Source: JBQTKD01 sp052389435 (lineage in GTDB: Bacteria > Actinomycetota > Actinomycetes > Sporichthyales > Sporichthyaceae). Taken from it: DNA of 26,941 nt. Positions 1 to 7,846 of the stretch are shown piece after piece; the stretch's first letter is position 1; every line of letters begins with the position of its first letter. The stretch is from NCBI GenBank assembly GCA_052389435.1, contig JBQTIB010000193.1, positions 1 through 26,941 of the forward strand. The letters run 5' to 3'. Made by a program: the position numbers and the translations under genes. The notes below the pieces were generated by a model, which saw only the letters and a program-made list of their open reading frames with translations, ran no database searches and was not told the DNA's origin.

Positions 1-26
1 CGGCGCGGTGCCCGGGCACCGCGCCG
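1..26 (-). terminator. Perfect GC-rich palindrome, probable terminator of the metallopeptidase gene
   Basis: Bases 1-13 are the exact reverse complement of bases 14-26, so the transcript can fold into an 11-bp GC stem with a 4-base loop. It lies 19 bases beyond the stop codon of the minus-strand metallopeptidase (stop at 46-48), where a terminator would be expected. Any U-tract on the minus strand would lie outside the window, so intrinsic termination cannot be confirmed. It could also act in both directions between two convergent genes. Confidence 0.6.
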
Positions 27-45
27 CCGATTGGACCAGGCTGGA

Positions 46-1938
46 TCAGCCGCCGCGCTGCAGGTTCCCGTTCACCTTCAGCTCGTACGGCGCGTAGACG
101 GTGACCTGCGAGGCGACGTCGGCGAGCGCGTCGTGGGCGACGACCGCGATCACCTGCGGGAAGTTCGCGAAGGCCTTGAGCGTCGCGGCGTTGGCCTTCT
201 GCGAGAAGCCCTTGCCGAAGTTCTTCACGAGGACCTCGTTGGTCTTCGGGTTGAGTCCGACCAGGGTGAAGTTCCAGTTCTCGACGTCCACGACCTCCTC
301 GCCGCTGCTCGGCGGAATCGAGATGTCGCCGCTGCCGGCCGAATTGGCCGCCACGGTCTTGGCGCCTTCGAACGAAATGGACGTGAGGTCGCTTCCGCGC
401 AGGACCCGGTTGCCGTCCTTGAGCAGGACGTAGTCCGCACCGTTCGGGGCGGCGCCGGGCAGGTCGTAGGCGGCCGGGTTCTTCAGGTTGACGGTCGCGT
501 TCAGGCTCTTGGTGGTGATGAGCTTGCGGTCGATGCCGGAGACCTTCGCGCCCTTGGCGCTGGCGTAGGTGTCCAGCAGGTTCATCAACTGGTACTCGTG
601 CAGCAGGTCGGCGAGTTTGTCCTTGGAACCGATGTCCTCGAGCGCCGCCTCGACGCTGGCCAGCCCCTGGTTCGCGCCGTCGTTGTGCAGGGCGGTGATG
701 AACTTCTCCCCGTACCTGTCGGCGACGAAGAGCAGGAACGACCAGGCGTTGCCGTAGTCCGCGAGCACCTCTGCCCCGGCGCCTTCGTCCTGCCACAGCG
801 TCAGGGAGTTCTGCGGTCCGCCGCAGTCGCTCGGGTTCGGGTTGCTCGGGCCTCTGACGGTGCCGAAGCCCTGGAAGCAGAACAGGTGGCTCTCGGCGCG
901 CTTCTGCTTGATGCCGCGGGTCGTCTGGCCGTACCCGACGAGGTTGATCGCGTAGTCGGACAGACCCTCGTTGAGCCAGGTGGTCTCGCCGGCGTCGGTG
1001 TACCCCTGGAGCAGGTGCTGCCACTCGTGGGCGAAGACGCCCTCGTAGGCGCGCGGGCGAGCCGGGCGGGACTTGCACAGGTCCTTGTTCGGCTCGTTCT
1101 TCGGGTTGATCCCCGTGCGGTGCTCCCAGTCGAACGCGTCGATGGTCATCACGTTGCGGTCGGTGAGCACGTTGAAGATCGGGGCGAAGAAGCCGGCGAC
1201 GTAGGTCTTGTTGGCCGGGAAGTCGTAGAAGTTCGGGTCGCGAACGTTGTCGACGAGGGTGACCGTTTTGTCTCCGGCGCCCGAGAAGTTGATGCCGGCG
1301 GCCGAGATCCCCGGGATCGTCTGCGTGCCGGCGCGGTCCATCGGCGTGGAGAACACCTTGGTTTCCAGCGGGAACATGGTGTTGTCGAACTCGTCGATCA
1401 GGCCCTTGACCTGTTCGGTGCTGACCGTGGTGCTCTTGCCGTCGTTGCGGCAGTCCCCCTCCGGGAACGCGGTGCCTACGGAGGTCGCGTCGGTACCGGA
1501 GGCGACCCAGACCTCGATCTTCTTCCCGACGCCCTTGAGCTCGTACTCCTTGAGGTAGATGCCGAGGACGCTGGGGTTGGTGGCGTCGATGGCCGGCCAC
1601 AGCAGCTTCGTGCCGACCGCCGGCGTGCCCTCGCCGACGAGCGCCGGCTTGGACAGCGCGGTCTGCAGCTTCTTCAGACCGGGAATGTCGATCGAATCGC
1701 GCCCGAGCATCGTCGCGAGCTGGGGCGAGAGCCTGTAGGTGGCGCCGGGGTGCAGGAGCGCCAGATCCTCGCCGAACTGGATCAGACCGCTCTCGTGGTC
1801 GTGCCCGTGCTCGGCAGTTTGAGGGGGGCTCGCCTGCACCGACTGCGCGGGCAGGCCGGCCAGGGCCGCACCCACCAGGCCGGCTACACCGAGCGCCACT
1901 CCAACCGCGCGCCCGCCCCTGCGCCGCTGCACCCGCAT
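46..1938 (-). CDS. Secreted HExxH zinc metallopeptidase (gluzincin-like)
   Basis: A 630-residue exported protein. The start is the ATG at 1938-1936, preceded at a 5-base gap by a strong ribosome site AAGAAGGAG; the same frame extends upstream but without a start this well supported. The N-terminus is a signal peptide: Arg-rich residues 2-10, a hydrophobic core at about 11-30, and a likely cut after Ala36. A His-rich patch (HGHDH) follows. The zinc motif is H304-EWQ-H308, with a third ligand candidate E324 in the sequence WLNEGLSDY. This HExxH plus downstream NEGL(S/A) layout resembles M30/hyicolysin-like and related gluzincins; the exact family is uncertain. The roughly 300 residues after the zinc site show no domain I recognise. 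It probably degrades extracellular protein, substrate unknown. It is divergent from fadA. Confidence 0.8.
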   Translation of the reverse strand: MRVQRRRGGRAVGVALGVAGLVGAALAGLPAQSVQASPPQTAEHGHDHESGLIQFGEDLALLHPGATYRLSPQLATMLGRDSIDIPGLKKLQTALSKPALVGEGTPAVGTKLLWPAIDATNPSVLGIYLKEYELKGVGKKIEVWVASGTDATSVGTAFPEGDCRNDGKSTTVSTEQVKGLIDEFDNTMFPLETKVFSTPMDRAGTQTIPGISAAGINFSGAGDKTVTLVDNVRDPNFYDFPANKTYVAGFFAPIFNVLTDRNVMTIDAFDWEHRTGINPKNEPNKDLCKSRPARPRAYEGVFAHEWQHLLQGYTDAGETTWLNEGLSDYAINLVGYGQTTRGIKQKRAESHLFCFQGFGTVRGPSNPNPSDCGGPQNSLTLWQDEGAGAEVLADYGNAWSFLLFVADRYGEKFITALHNDGANQGLASVEAALEDIGSKDKLADLLHEYQLMNLLDTYASAKGAKVSGIDRKLITTKSLNATVNLKNPAAYDLPGAAPNGADYVLLKDGNRVLRGSDLTSISFEGAKTVAANSAGSGDISIPPSSGEEVVDVENWNFTLVGLNPKTNEVLVKNFGKGFSQKANAATLKAFANFPQVIAVVAHDALADVASQVTVYAPYELKVNGNLQRGG

Positions 1939-2235
1939 GCCGACTCCTTCTTGAAAACGAACGCCAACTTGATCGGAATCGTAGGCGACTTGCTTATGCG
2001 TGGCCTGTGACGTTCGGGGGGCATTTATCCGCCTTGGCGACATCGTGACGAACGCCCCCCGCCGGAGTGCGCCCAAATGGGGACAACTCGGGCAGCCGGG
2101 CGGAGCCTCGGATGCGGCCGTTCGGGAATCGCGGAGGTCCGCAACGCGTTGCGTCGAGGACCCCGGCATGTTTACCGAGGTTCACTCAGCCCGCTAAGCT
2201 ACTCGCGAGTCACATTCGCCAGGGAGGCAGCAGCC
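1939..2235. other. Divergent intergenic region between metallopeptidase and fadA
   Basis: This 297-base gap holds the promoters of both neighbours. On the minus strand TACGAT (1983-1978) is a plausible -10 box for the metallopeptidase, 39 bases before its ATG, but no convincing -35 box was seen. On the plus strand TAAGCT (2195-2200) is a plausible -10 box for fadA. Arms CGGGGGGC (2015-2022) and GCCCCCCG (2054-2061) form an 8-bp inverted repeat around 31 bases; its role is unknown. Open frames running through this region are extensions of the neighbouring genes and have no start signals. Confidence 0.45.
2199..2213 (+). promoter_or_regulatory. Candidate operator CTACTCGCGAGTCAC upstream of fadA
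   Basis: The core ACTCGCGAGT is a perfect 10-base palindrome lying 22 bases before the fadA GTG and touching a possible -10 box TAAGCT. Twelve of its 15 bases match the site in front of phaZ (25822-25836). The size and symmetry suit a TetR-family or similar dimeric repressor, but no regulator gene is present in the window. Confidence 0.4.
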
Positions 2236-3462
2236 GTGAGCACCGAAGCGTTCGTGTACGACGCCATCCGCACTCCCCGCGGCCGGGGCAAGAACACCGG
2301 TTCGCTGCACACCGTGAAGCCGGTCTCGCTGGTCGTCGGCCTCGTCGACGAACTCCGCCGCCGCCACCCCGGCCTGGACACCGATCGCATCGACGACGTC
2401 GTCCTGGGCTGCGTCACCCCGATCGGCGACCAGGGCATGGACATCGCCAAGACCGTGGCGCTCATGGCGGGCCTGCCCGAGACCGTCGCGGGCCTGCAGA
2501 TCAACCGCTTCTGCGCCTCGGGCCTGGAAGCCGTGAACCTCGCCGCGCAGAAGGTTCGCTCCGGCATGGAGGACCTCGTCGTCTCCGGCGGCGTCGAGTC
2601 GATGTCCCGGGTGAAGATGGGCAGCGACGGCGGCGCGTGGGCGCTGGACGCGGAGACCAACTACGAGACCGCCTTCGTGCCGCAGGGCATCGGCGCCGAC
2701 CTCATCGCCACCCTCGAGGGCTGGAGCCGCGAAGACGTGGACCGCTTCGCCGTCCGCTCGCACGAGCGTGCCGCGAAAGCCTGGGCGAACGGCGCGTTCG
2801 CGGGCTCGGTCGTACCGGTGCGGGACCGCAACGGCGTCGTGCTGCTCGACCACGACGAGACGGTCCGGCCCGACGCCAGCGTCGAATCCCTCGGCAAGCT
2901 CAGCCCGTCCTTCGAGATGATGGGCGAACTCGGCGGCTTCGACGCCGTGCTGCTGCAGAAGTACCACTGGGTCGAGAAGGTCGACCACGTCCACCACCCC
3001 GGAAACTCCTCCGGCATCGTCGACGGCTCCGCGCTGGTGCTCGTCGGCAGCGAGGCCGTCGGCGACGACCTCGGCCTGGTTCCGCGGGCTCGCATCGTGT
3101 CCACTGCGGTCAGCGGTTCGGACGCCTCGATCATGCTCACCGGCCCGGCTCCGGCGGCCCGCAAGGCGCTGCTCAAGGCCGGTCTGACCGTCGACGACAT
3201 CGACCTCTACGAGGTCAACGAGGCCTTCGCCTCGGTGCCGATGCGCTTTGCCAAGGACATGGGCCTGACTCCCGAGGAGTTCGAGGCCAAGGTCAACGTC
3301 AACGGCGGCTCGATCGCGATGGGGCACCCGCTCGGCGCCACCGGCGCGATGCTGCTCGGCACCGTGATCGACGAACTGCACCGCACCGGCGGCCGCTACG
3401 GCCTCATCACGCTCTGCGTGGGCGGCGGCATGGGCATCGCGACGATCGTCGAGCGAGTCTGA
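2236..3462 (+). CDS. fadA: Acetyl-CoA C-acyltransferase (thiolase), FadA
   Basis: A 408-residue type II thiolase, normal length for the family. It carries out the last step of beta-oxidation, cleaving 3-ketoacyl-CoA with CoA to release acetyl-CoA. Catalytic residues are visible: the nucleophile C93 in NRFCASGLE, H364 in AMGHPLGATG and C394 in LCVGGGMG. The start is GTG 2236, with AGGGAGG (2221-2227 region) as ribosome site; an upstream ATG in frame would add 53 residues with no family resemblance. fadB follows 73 bases downstream on the same strand, an arrangement like mycobacterial fadA-fadB (Rv0859-Rv0860), so the two products probably form a trifunctional complex. The biosynthetic direction (acetoacetyl-CoA formation) cannot be excluded, but the fadB partner favours degradation. 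Confidence 0.95.
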   Translation: MSTEAFVYDAIRTPRGRGKNTGSLHTVKPVSLVVGLVDELRRRHPGLDTDRIDDVVLGCVTPIGDQGMDIAKTVALMAGLPETVAGLQINRFCASGLEAVNLAAQKVRSGMEDLVVSGGVESMSRVKMGSDGGAWALDAETNYETAFVPQGIGADLIATLEGWSREDVDRFAVRSHERAAKAWANGAFAGSVVPVRDRNGVVLLDHDETVRPDASVESLGKLSPSFEMMGELGGFDAVLLQKYHWVEKVDHVHHPGNSSGIVDGSALVLVGSEAVGDDLGLVPRARIVSTAVSGSDASIMLTGPAPAARKALLKAGLTVDDIDLYEVNEAFASVPMRFAKDMGLTPEEFEAKVNVNGGSIAMGHPLGATGAMLLGTVIDELHRTGGRYGLITLCVGGGMGIATIVERV

Positions 3463-3472
3463 CGCTCAGTTG

Positions 3473-3494
3473 GTTCGCGAGCTTGCGAGCGAAC
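3473..3494. repeat. Short inverted repeat between fadA and fadB
   Basis: GTTCGC (3473-3478) and GCGAAC (3489-3494) are 6-bp inverted arms around 10 bases that are themselves partly self-complementary. It lies 10 bases after the fadA stop and may be a weak intra-operon hairpin or a dispersed palindromic element. No U-tract follows, so it is unlikely to be a strong terminator. Confidence 0.3.
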
Positions 3495-3535
3495 GACGAC
3501 GCCGTATTCGGGACAGGTAGAGAGGGAACTGGCTG

Positions 3536-5716
3536 ATGGCTGGGCAGGACACGCTGGGCACGATCGAGTGGGAGCAGGACGCCGACGGAATCGTCGTCCT
3601 CACGATGAACGACCCGGCCGGCTCGGCCAACACCATGAACGTCGCTTGGGTCGAGTCGATCACCCAGGTCGCCGACCGTCTCGAGGCCGAGAAGGACTCG
3701 ATCGCGGGTGTCGTGATCACCTCGGCGAAAAAGACGTTCTTCGCCGGCGGCAACCTCAACGAGATCCTCGAGATGCGGCGCGAGGACGCCCCCGCGATCA
3801 CCGCGGGCGTGGACAACATCAAGCGCCAGCTGCGCCGCATCGAAACCCTCGGCAAGCCCGTCGTGGCCGCCATCAACGGCGCCGCGCTCGGCGGCGGGTA
3901 CGAGATCACCCTCGCCTGCCACCACCGGATCGCACTCGACGCCAAGGGCAGCCAGATCGGGCTGCCCGAGGTGAGCCTCGGTCTGCTGCCCGGCGCCGGC
4001 GGCGTGACCCGCACGGTGCGCCTGATGGGAATTCAGGACGCGCTCATGAACGTCCTGCTGCAGGGCACGCGGTACTCACCCGCGGACGCCCTGAAGAAGG
4101 GCCTGGTGCACGCGGTCGTGGACACCCCCGAGGCGATGCTGGCCGACGCCAAGACGTGGATCAGGGAGAACCCGAAGTCTGCCCAGCCCTGGGACGTCAA
4201 GGGCTACAAGATCCCCGGCGGCACGCCGTCGACGCCGGCGCTCGCGGCGAACCTGCCGGCGTTCCCCGCCAATCTGCGCAAGCAGATCAAGGGCGCTCCG
4301 ATGCCGGCTCCGCGCAACATCCTGGCGGCCGCCGTCGAGGGCGCGCAGGTCGACTTCGAGGCCGCCTCGAAGATCGAGACCCAGTACCTCGTCGATCTGG
4401 CGGTGGGTCAGGTCTCGAAGAACATGATCAAGGCGTTCTTCTTCGACATGCAGTTCGTCAACGGCGGCGGCAGCCGGCCCAAGGGCCACGAGGTCTACAA
4501 GGCCAAGAAGGTCGCCGTCCTCGGCGCCGGAATGATGGGCGCCGGCATCGCCTACGTGTGCGCCAAGGCGGGCATCGAGGTCGTCCTGAAGGACGTGAGC
4601 CTCGAGGGCGCCCAGAAGGGCAAGGCGTACTCGGAGAACCTCGTTGCCAAGGCGGTGTCGCGCGGCAAGTCGACGCCGGAGGCGGGCGAGGCCCTGCTCG
4701 CCCGCATTACCCCGACCGACAAGCCGGAGGACGTAGCGGGCGCCGACCTGGTGATCGAGGCCGTGTTCGAGAACCCGGAACTGAAGCACAAGGTGTTCGC
4801 GGAGATCGAGCACCTCGTCGCGCCCGACGCCGTGCTCGGGTCGAACACCTCGAGCCTGCCGATCACCGGCCTGGCCGAGGGCGTGGCGCGCACCGAGGAC
4901 TTCATCGGCCTGCACTTCTTCTCCCCCGTGGACAAGATGCCGCTGCTGGAGATCATCTCCGGCAAGAAGACCTCCGAGGCCACGCTGGCCAAGGCGTTCG
5001 ACCTGGCCAAGCAGATCCGCAAGACCCCGATCCTGGTCAACGACTCTCCAGGCTTCTTCACCAGTCGCGTCATCGGCACGTTCATCAACGAGGCCCTGGC
5101 GATGGTCGGCGAGGGCGTCGACCCGCAGACGATCGAACAGGCCTGCACCCAGGCCGGCTATCCGGTCGGAGCGCTCGCGCTGTCGGACGAGTTGACCCTC
5201 ACGCTGATGCGCAAGATCCGCGACGCCAACAAGGACAACTCGGTGATGGGCGGCAACGGCCACCCGGCGGACCCGGTCGTCGACAGGATGCTCGACGAAC
5301 TCGACCGCCCGGGCCGCTTCGCGGGCAAGGGCTTCTACTCCTACGTCGACGGCAAGAAGGCCGGCATCTGGCCCGGCCTGCGCGAGGCGTTCGGCGCCGA
5401 CAACGAGGTCCCCATCCTCGGCCAGGCGGGTCTGCAGGAGTTGCAGGAACGCATGCTGATGATCGAGGCGCTCGAGACGATCCGCTGCTTCGACGAGGGC
5501 GTGCTGCGCTCGGTCGAGGAGGCGAACATCGGCTCGATCATGGGCATCGGCTTCCCGCCGTGGACCGGCGGCGTCGTGCAGTACATCGCGCAGTTCGCCG
5601 ACGGCCCGCAGGGCTTCGTCGAGCGGGCGCAGGAACTCGCGAAGAAGTTCGGCGACCGGTTCAGCCCGCCGGCCTCTCTCGTCGCCGCGGCCAAGGACGG
5701 CAAGGTCCTGCCGTAG
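3536..5716 (+). CDS. fadB: Fused enoyl-CoA hydratase / 3-hydroxyacyl-CoA dehydrogenase, FadB
   Basis: A 726-residue bifunctional beta-oxidation enzyme, the usual FadB length. Residues about 1-300 are a crotonase domain with both catalytic glutamates: E123 in GGGYEITLA and E145 in GLPEVSLG, plus FFAGG for the oxyanion hole. An NAD-binding Rossmann fold begins at about 323 with G330-A-G-M-M-G335. The dehydrogenase active pair is H460 (GLHFFSP) and E472, followed by the SPGFFTSR motif. The C-terminal helical domain carries the IGFPPWTGG sequence typical of the family. The start ATG 3536 has AGAGGGA at 3521-3527. It acts with FadA: hydratase, then dehydrogenase, then thiolase. All catalytic residues I can check are intact. 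Confidence 0.95.
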   Translation: MAGQDTLGTIEWEQDADGIVVLTMNDPAGSANTMNVAWVESITQVADRLEAEKDSIAGVVITSAKKTFFAGGNLNEILEMRREDAPAITAGVDNIKRQLRRIETLGKPVVAAINGAALGGGYEITLACHHRIALDAKGSQIGLPEVSLGLLPGAGGVTRTVRLMGIQDALMNVLLQGTRYSPADALKKGLVHAVVDTPEAMLADAKTWIRENPKSAQPWDVKGYKIPGGTPSTPALAANLPAFPANLRKQIKGAPMPAPRNILAAAVEGAQVDFEAASKIETQYLVDLAVGQVSKNMIKAFFFDMQFVNGGGSRPKGHEVYKAKKVAVLGAGMMGAGIAYVCAKAGIEVVLKDVSLEGAQKGKAYSENLVAKAVSRGKSTPEAGEALLARITPTDKPEDVAGADLVIEAVFENPELKHKVFAEIEHLVAPDAVLGSNTSSLPITGLAEGVARTEDFIGLHFFSPVDKMPLLEIISGKKTSEATLAKAFDLAKQIRKTPILVNDSPGFFTSRVIGTFINEALAMVGEGVDPQTIEQACTQAGYPVGALALSDELTLTLMRKIRDANKDNSVMGGNGHPADPVVDRMLDELDRPGRFAGKGFYSYVDGKKAGIWPGLREAFGADNEVPILGQAGLQELQERMLMIEALETIRCFDEGVLRSVEEANIGSIMGIGFPPWTGGVVQYIAQFADGPQGFVERAQELAKKFGDRFSPPASLVAAAKDGKVLP

Positions 5717-5736
5717 CAGTGCCCAACCGTTTCGCT

Positions 5737-5782
5737 GACGTCCGACCGTTGGTGGCCCATGGGCCTCGGACGGTCGGACGTC
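5737..5782. repeat. 13-bp perfect inverted repeat between fadB and the crotonase gene
   Basis: GACGTCCGACCGT (5737-5749) and ACGGTCGGACGTC (5770-5782) are perfectly complementary. The inner 20 bases include GGCCCATGGGCC, so a longer imperfect hairpin of about 18 or more pairs is possible. It starts 20 bases after the fadB stop and ends 19 bases before the next ATG. It could attenuate transcription, stabilise the fadAB message, bind a protein, or be a dispersed palindromic element. No T-run follows. Confidence 0.6.
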
Positions 5783-5801
5783 CGGTGTCTGGAGGAGAAG
5801 G

Positions 5802-6569
5802 ATGAGCGAGGAATCTCTGGTGCTCGTGGAGACCGCCGGCGGTGTCACGACGCTGCGGCTGAACTCCCCCGCCAACCGCAACGCGCTGTCGACGGCGATG
5901 CTGAGCGCGATCCTCGAGGCGCTCGACGCCGCCGAGGCGGACCCGAGTACGCGCGTGGTGGTGCTGACGCATGAGGGTTCGACGTTCAGCGCCGGCATGG
6001 ACCTCAAGGAGGCCGTGGCCCTCGGCCTGGAGCAGGTCTCCGGCAAGTTCCTCGGCGTGCTGCGCCGAGTCGCCGCGCTGTCCAAGCCCGTCGTGGTGCG
6101 CCTGGCCGGGCCGGTCCGCGCCGGCGGGCTCGGCATCCTCGGCTCCGCCGACGTCGTGATCGCCAGCGACGACATCACCTTCGCGTTCACCGAGGCCCGG
6201 ATCGGCGTGGCCCCGGCGATCATCTCCCTTACGGTGCTGCCGCGCATGGAGCCCCGCAAGGCCCACCGCTGGCTGCTCTCGGGCGAGACCTTCGACGCGA
6301 ACGCGGCCGCGGCCGCCGGCTTGATCAGTCAGGCAGTCCCCGCCGCCGAACTCGACGCGGCGGTCGACGCGGTGGTCGCCGAACTGCTGAAGGCCTCGCC
6401 GCAGGGCCTGGCCGAGACCAAGAAGCTCCTCGGGCGAGAGATCGTCGGTCTGATCGACCGCGAGGGCGAGGCCATCGCCAAGCTGTCGGCGTCGCTGTTC
6501 GCCTCTCCGGAGGCGAAGGAGGGCATGACGGCCTTCCTCGAGAAGCGCAAGCCCGCCTGGCAGAACTGA
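5802..6569 (+). CDS. Enoyl-CoA hydratase/isomerase-family (crotonase-fold) protein
   Basis: A 255-residue single-domain crotonase. The start ATG 5802 follows GGAGGAG at 5791-5797. The oxyanion-hole region is present (FSAGMDLKEA, and AGPVRAGGLG at about 104-111). The usual first catalytic glutamate of enoyl-CoA hydratases (GGGxE in FadB) is replaced by G111, while the second position is kept as E131 in FTEARIG. It may therefore not be a standard hydratase. Crotonase relatives with one acidic residue include isomerases, hydrolases and hydratases of branched-chain acyl-CoAs, so the substrate cannot be named. It is co-directional with fadA-fadB 85 bases downstream, suggesting an accessory step in fatty or branched-chain acyl-CoA breakdown. 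It ends 7 bases from the convergent lipase gene. Confidence 0.88.
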   Translation: MSEESLVLVETAGGVTTLRLNSPANRNALSTAMLSAILEALDAAEADPSTRVVVLTHEGSTFSAGMDLKEAVALGLEQVSGKFLGVLRRVAALSKPVVVRLAGPVRAGGLGILGSADVVIASDDITFAFTEARIGVAPAIISLTVLPRMEPRKAHRWLLSGETFDANAAAAAGLISQAVPAAELDAAVDAVVAELLKASPQGLAETKKLLGREIVGLIDREGEAIAKLSASLFASPEAKEGMTAFLEKRKPAWQN

Positions 6570-6576
6570 CCTGGCT

Positions 6577-7797
6577 TCAGCAGCTGCTGGGCGCCTTGGT
6601 GCCTGCGAAGCGACCGGCGAGCCACTCCATCGCCGGGTAGGCGCCGGAGCCGGCGAGGAAGAGGTGCTCGGAGAAGGAGTCCTCGACGTAGTTCACCGAG
6701 ATCCCCTTGCGGCAGTAGTTCGCCACCAGGTCGCGGACGTCCTGCAGCGGCATGAACTGGTCGTTGGTCGACTCGTAGAGGTGCATCGGCGCCGAGGGCG
6801 TCCCGCGCCCGAGGGTGTTCGCCGCCAGCACGGCGCGCACCCGGGGCAGTTCGAGCGGGTCGGGCACCGTGGTGAAGTCGGAGATCTTCTTGAACGGGAA
6901 GGTGCTCGCGAACTGTGCGACGCACATGGTCTCGACGGCCTCGACCGCGGCCTTGCCCTCGTCGTTGAGGATCTCCTCCAGGCGCATGCTCGGGTGGGCC
7001 CGGTTCAGTCCGACGGCCGCGGCGAGCAGGAAGCCCGACAGGTAGGTGCCGTCGACGCGACGGCCGACGTTGGCCAGGTCGACCGGAATGCCGCCGGCGG
7101 CGGTGCCGACGACGTTCAGCTCGCGCGCGTAGGACTTCGCCTGCTCGGCCGCCCAGGTGGAGGCGAGGCCGCCCTCGGAGTAGCCCCAGATGCCGATCGG
7201 CGTCTTCTTGCCCAGTCCGAGTTCTTGCAGGTTCAGCGCCGCTCTGGCGCCGTCGAGCACGGCTCGCCCCGTGGTCGGGCCGGCGGTGTAGGTGTGCGGG
7301 CCGGGCGTTCCGGAGCCCTCGTAGTCGGTCACCATGATCGCCCAGCCGCGCGAGACGACGGCCGCCATCAGCGGCTCCTCCTGCTCGACTCCGTGGCGCA
7401 GCAGGTAGGACGGCGCGCACAGCGGCCCGAGTCCGTGGGAGCCGACGTTGTAGGTCACGAGCGGGCGCTCGCGGTCGGGCCTGCCGTCGGCGAGAACCGC
7501 AACCGTGCCGGAGACCGCGTTGGGCCGGCCCTGCGTGTCCGTGGAGCGGTAGAGCAACTGCCAGGCGCGGACCGGCATCGGCACGCCGAGCCCCCGGATC
7601 ACCACGGGCCGCGAGCGCAGGATGGTGCCCGGCGCGACGTCTGGGATCGGGCTCGGCGGGGTGTAGAACGCGTCGTCCGCCGGCGAGACCGGCGACCCCG
7701 ACCCGTCCGGGATCTCCTCCGCGCCCGTAGGCCCGGCGAGCGGGAGAACGAGGGCCAGGCTCAGTGCGACGGCGGCGAGAGGACGCATACGGGACAT
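6577..7797 (-). CDS. Secreted LIP-family lipase (alpha/beta hydrolase)
   Basis: A 406-residue secretory lipase of the LIP family known from Candida and many actinomycetes. The N-terminus is a signal peptide: MSRMR, hydrophobic residues 6-23, and a probable cut after TGA near residue 26. The catalytic triad is readable as S207 in GYSEGG, D346 in STNDQF and H378 in FSEHLF. Cysteines in LCAPSY, ETMCV and NYC could form disulfides outside the cell. It probably hydrolyses triglycerides or other esters and supplies free fatty acids. The first ATG (7797) was chosen; a second ATG three codons later is also possible, and neither has a good ribosome site. The gap to the upstream desaturase is 49 bases and contains a promoter/operator, so expression is at least partly independent. 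Confidence 0.88.
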   Translation of the reverse strand: MSRMRPLAAVALSLALVLPLAGPTGAEEIPDGSGSPVSPADDAFYTPPSPIPDVAPGTILRSRPVVIRGLGVPMPVRAWQLLYRSTDTQGRPNAVSGTVAVLADGRPDRERPLVTYNVGSHGLGPLCAPSYLLRHGVEQEEPLMAAVVSRGWAIMVTDYEGSGTPGPHTYTAGPTTGRAVLDGARAALNLQELGLGKKTPIGIWGYSEGGLASTWAAEQAKSYARELNVVGTAAGGIPVDLANVGRRVDGTYLSGFLLAAAVGLNRAHPSMRLEEILNDEGKAAVEAVETMCVAQFASTFPFKKISDFTTVPDPLELPRVRAVLAANTLGRGTPSAPMHLYESTNDQFMPLQDVRDLVANYCRKGISVNYVEDSFSEHLFLAGSGAYPAMEWLAGRFAGTKAPSSC

Positions 7798-7804
7798 GCG
7801 CCCA

Positions 7805-7833
7805 CTTTCTTACCGTCGGTAAGTTACTGTCAA
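7805..7833 (-). promoter_or_regulatory. Lipase promoter with embedded 15-bp palindromic operator
   Basis: On the minus strand a consensus -35 hexamer TTGACA lies at 7833-7828. Fifteen to seventeen bases later lie candidate -10 boxes such as TAAGAA (7812-7807). Between and over these is CTTACCGTCGGTAAG (7809-7823), a perfect 7+1+7 palindrome that ends 11 bases before the ATG. A palindrome overlapping a promoter is the usual layout for a repressor site, and the size suits a TetR-family dimer. A near copy lies in the mce/fadD divergent region at 18278-18290. Confidence 0.6.
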
Positions 7834-7846
7834 CCCCCGAGCAGGG

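Noticed and set aside
31..2010. Long plus-strand open frame across the metallopeptidase gene
   Set aside because: Repetitive Val/Gly/Arg/Asp composition and no start signal; the minus strand has a signal peptide, ribosome site and zinc motif.
2015..2061. 8-bp G/C-run inverted repeat in the metallopeptidase/fadA gap as a terminator or RNA element
   Set aside because: The arms are simple G and C runs around 31 bases in a divergent promoter region; chance pairing is likely, so it is only mentioned within the intergenic entry.
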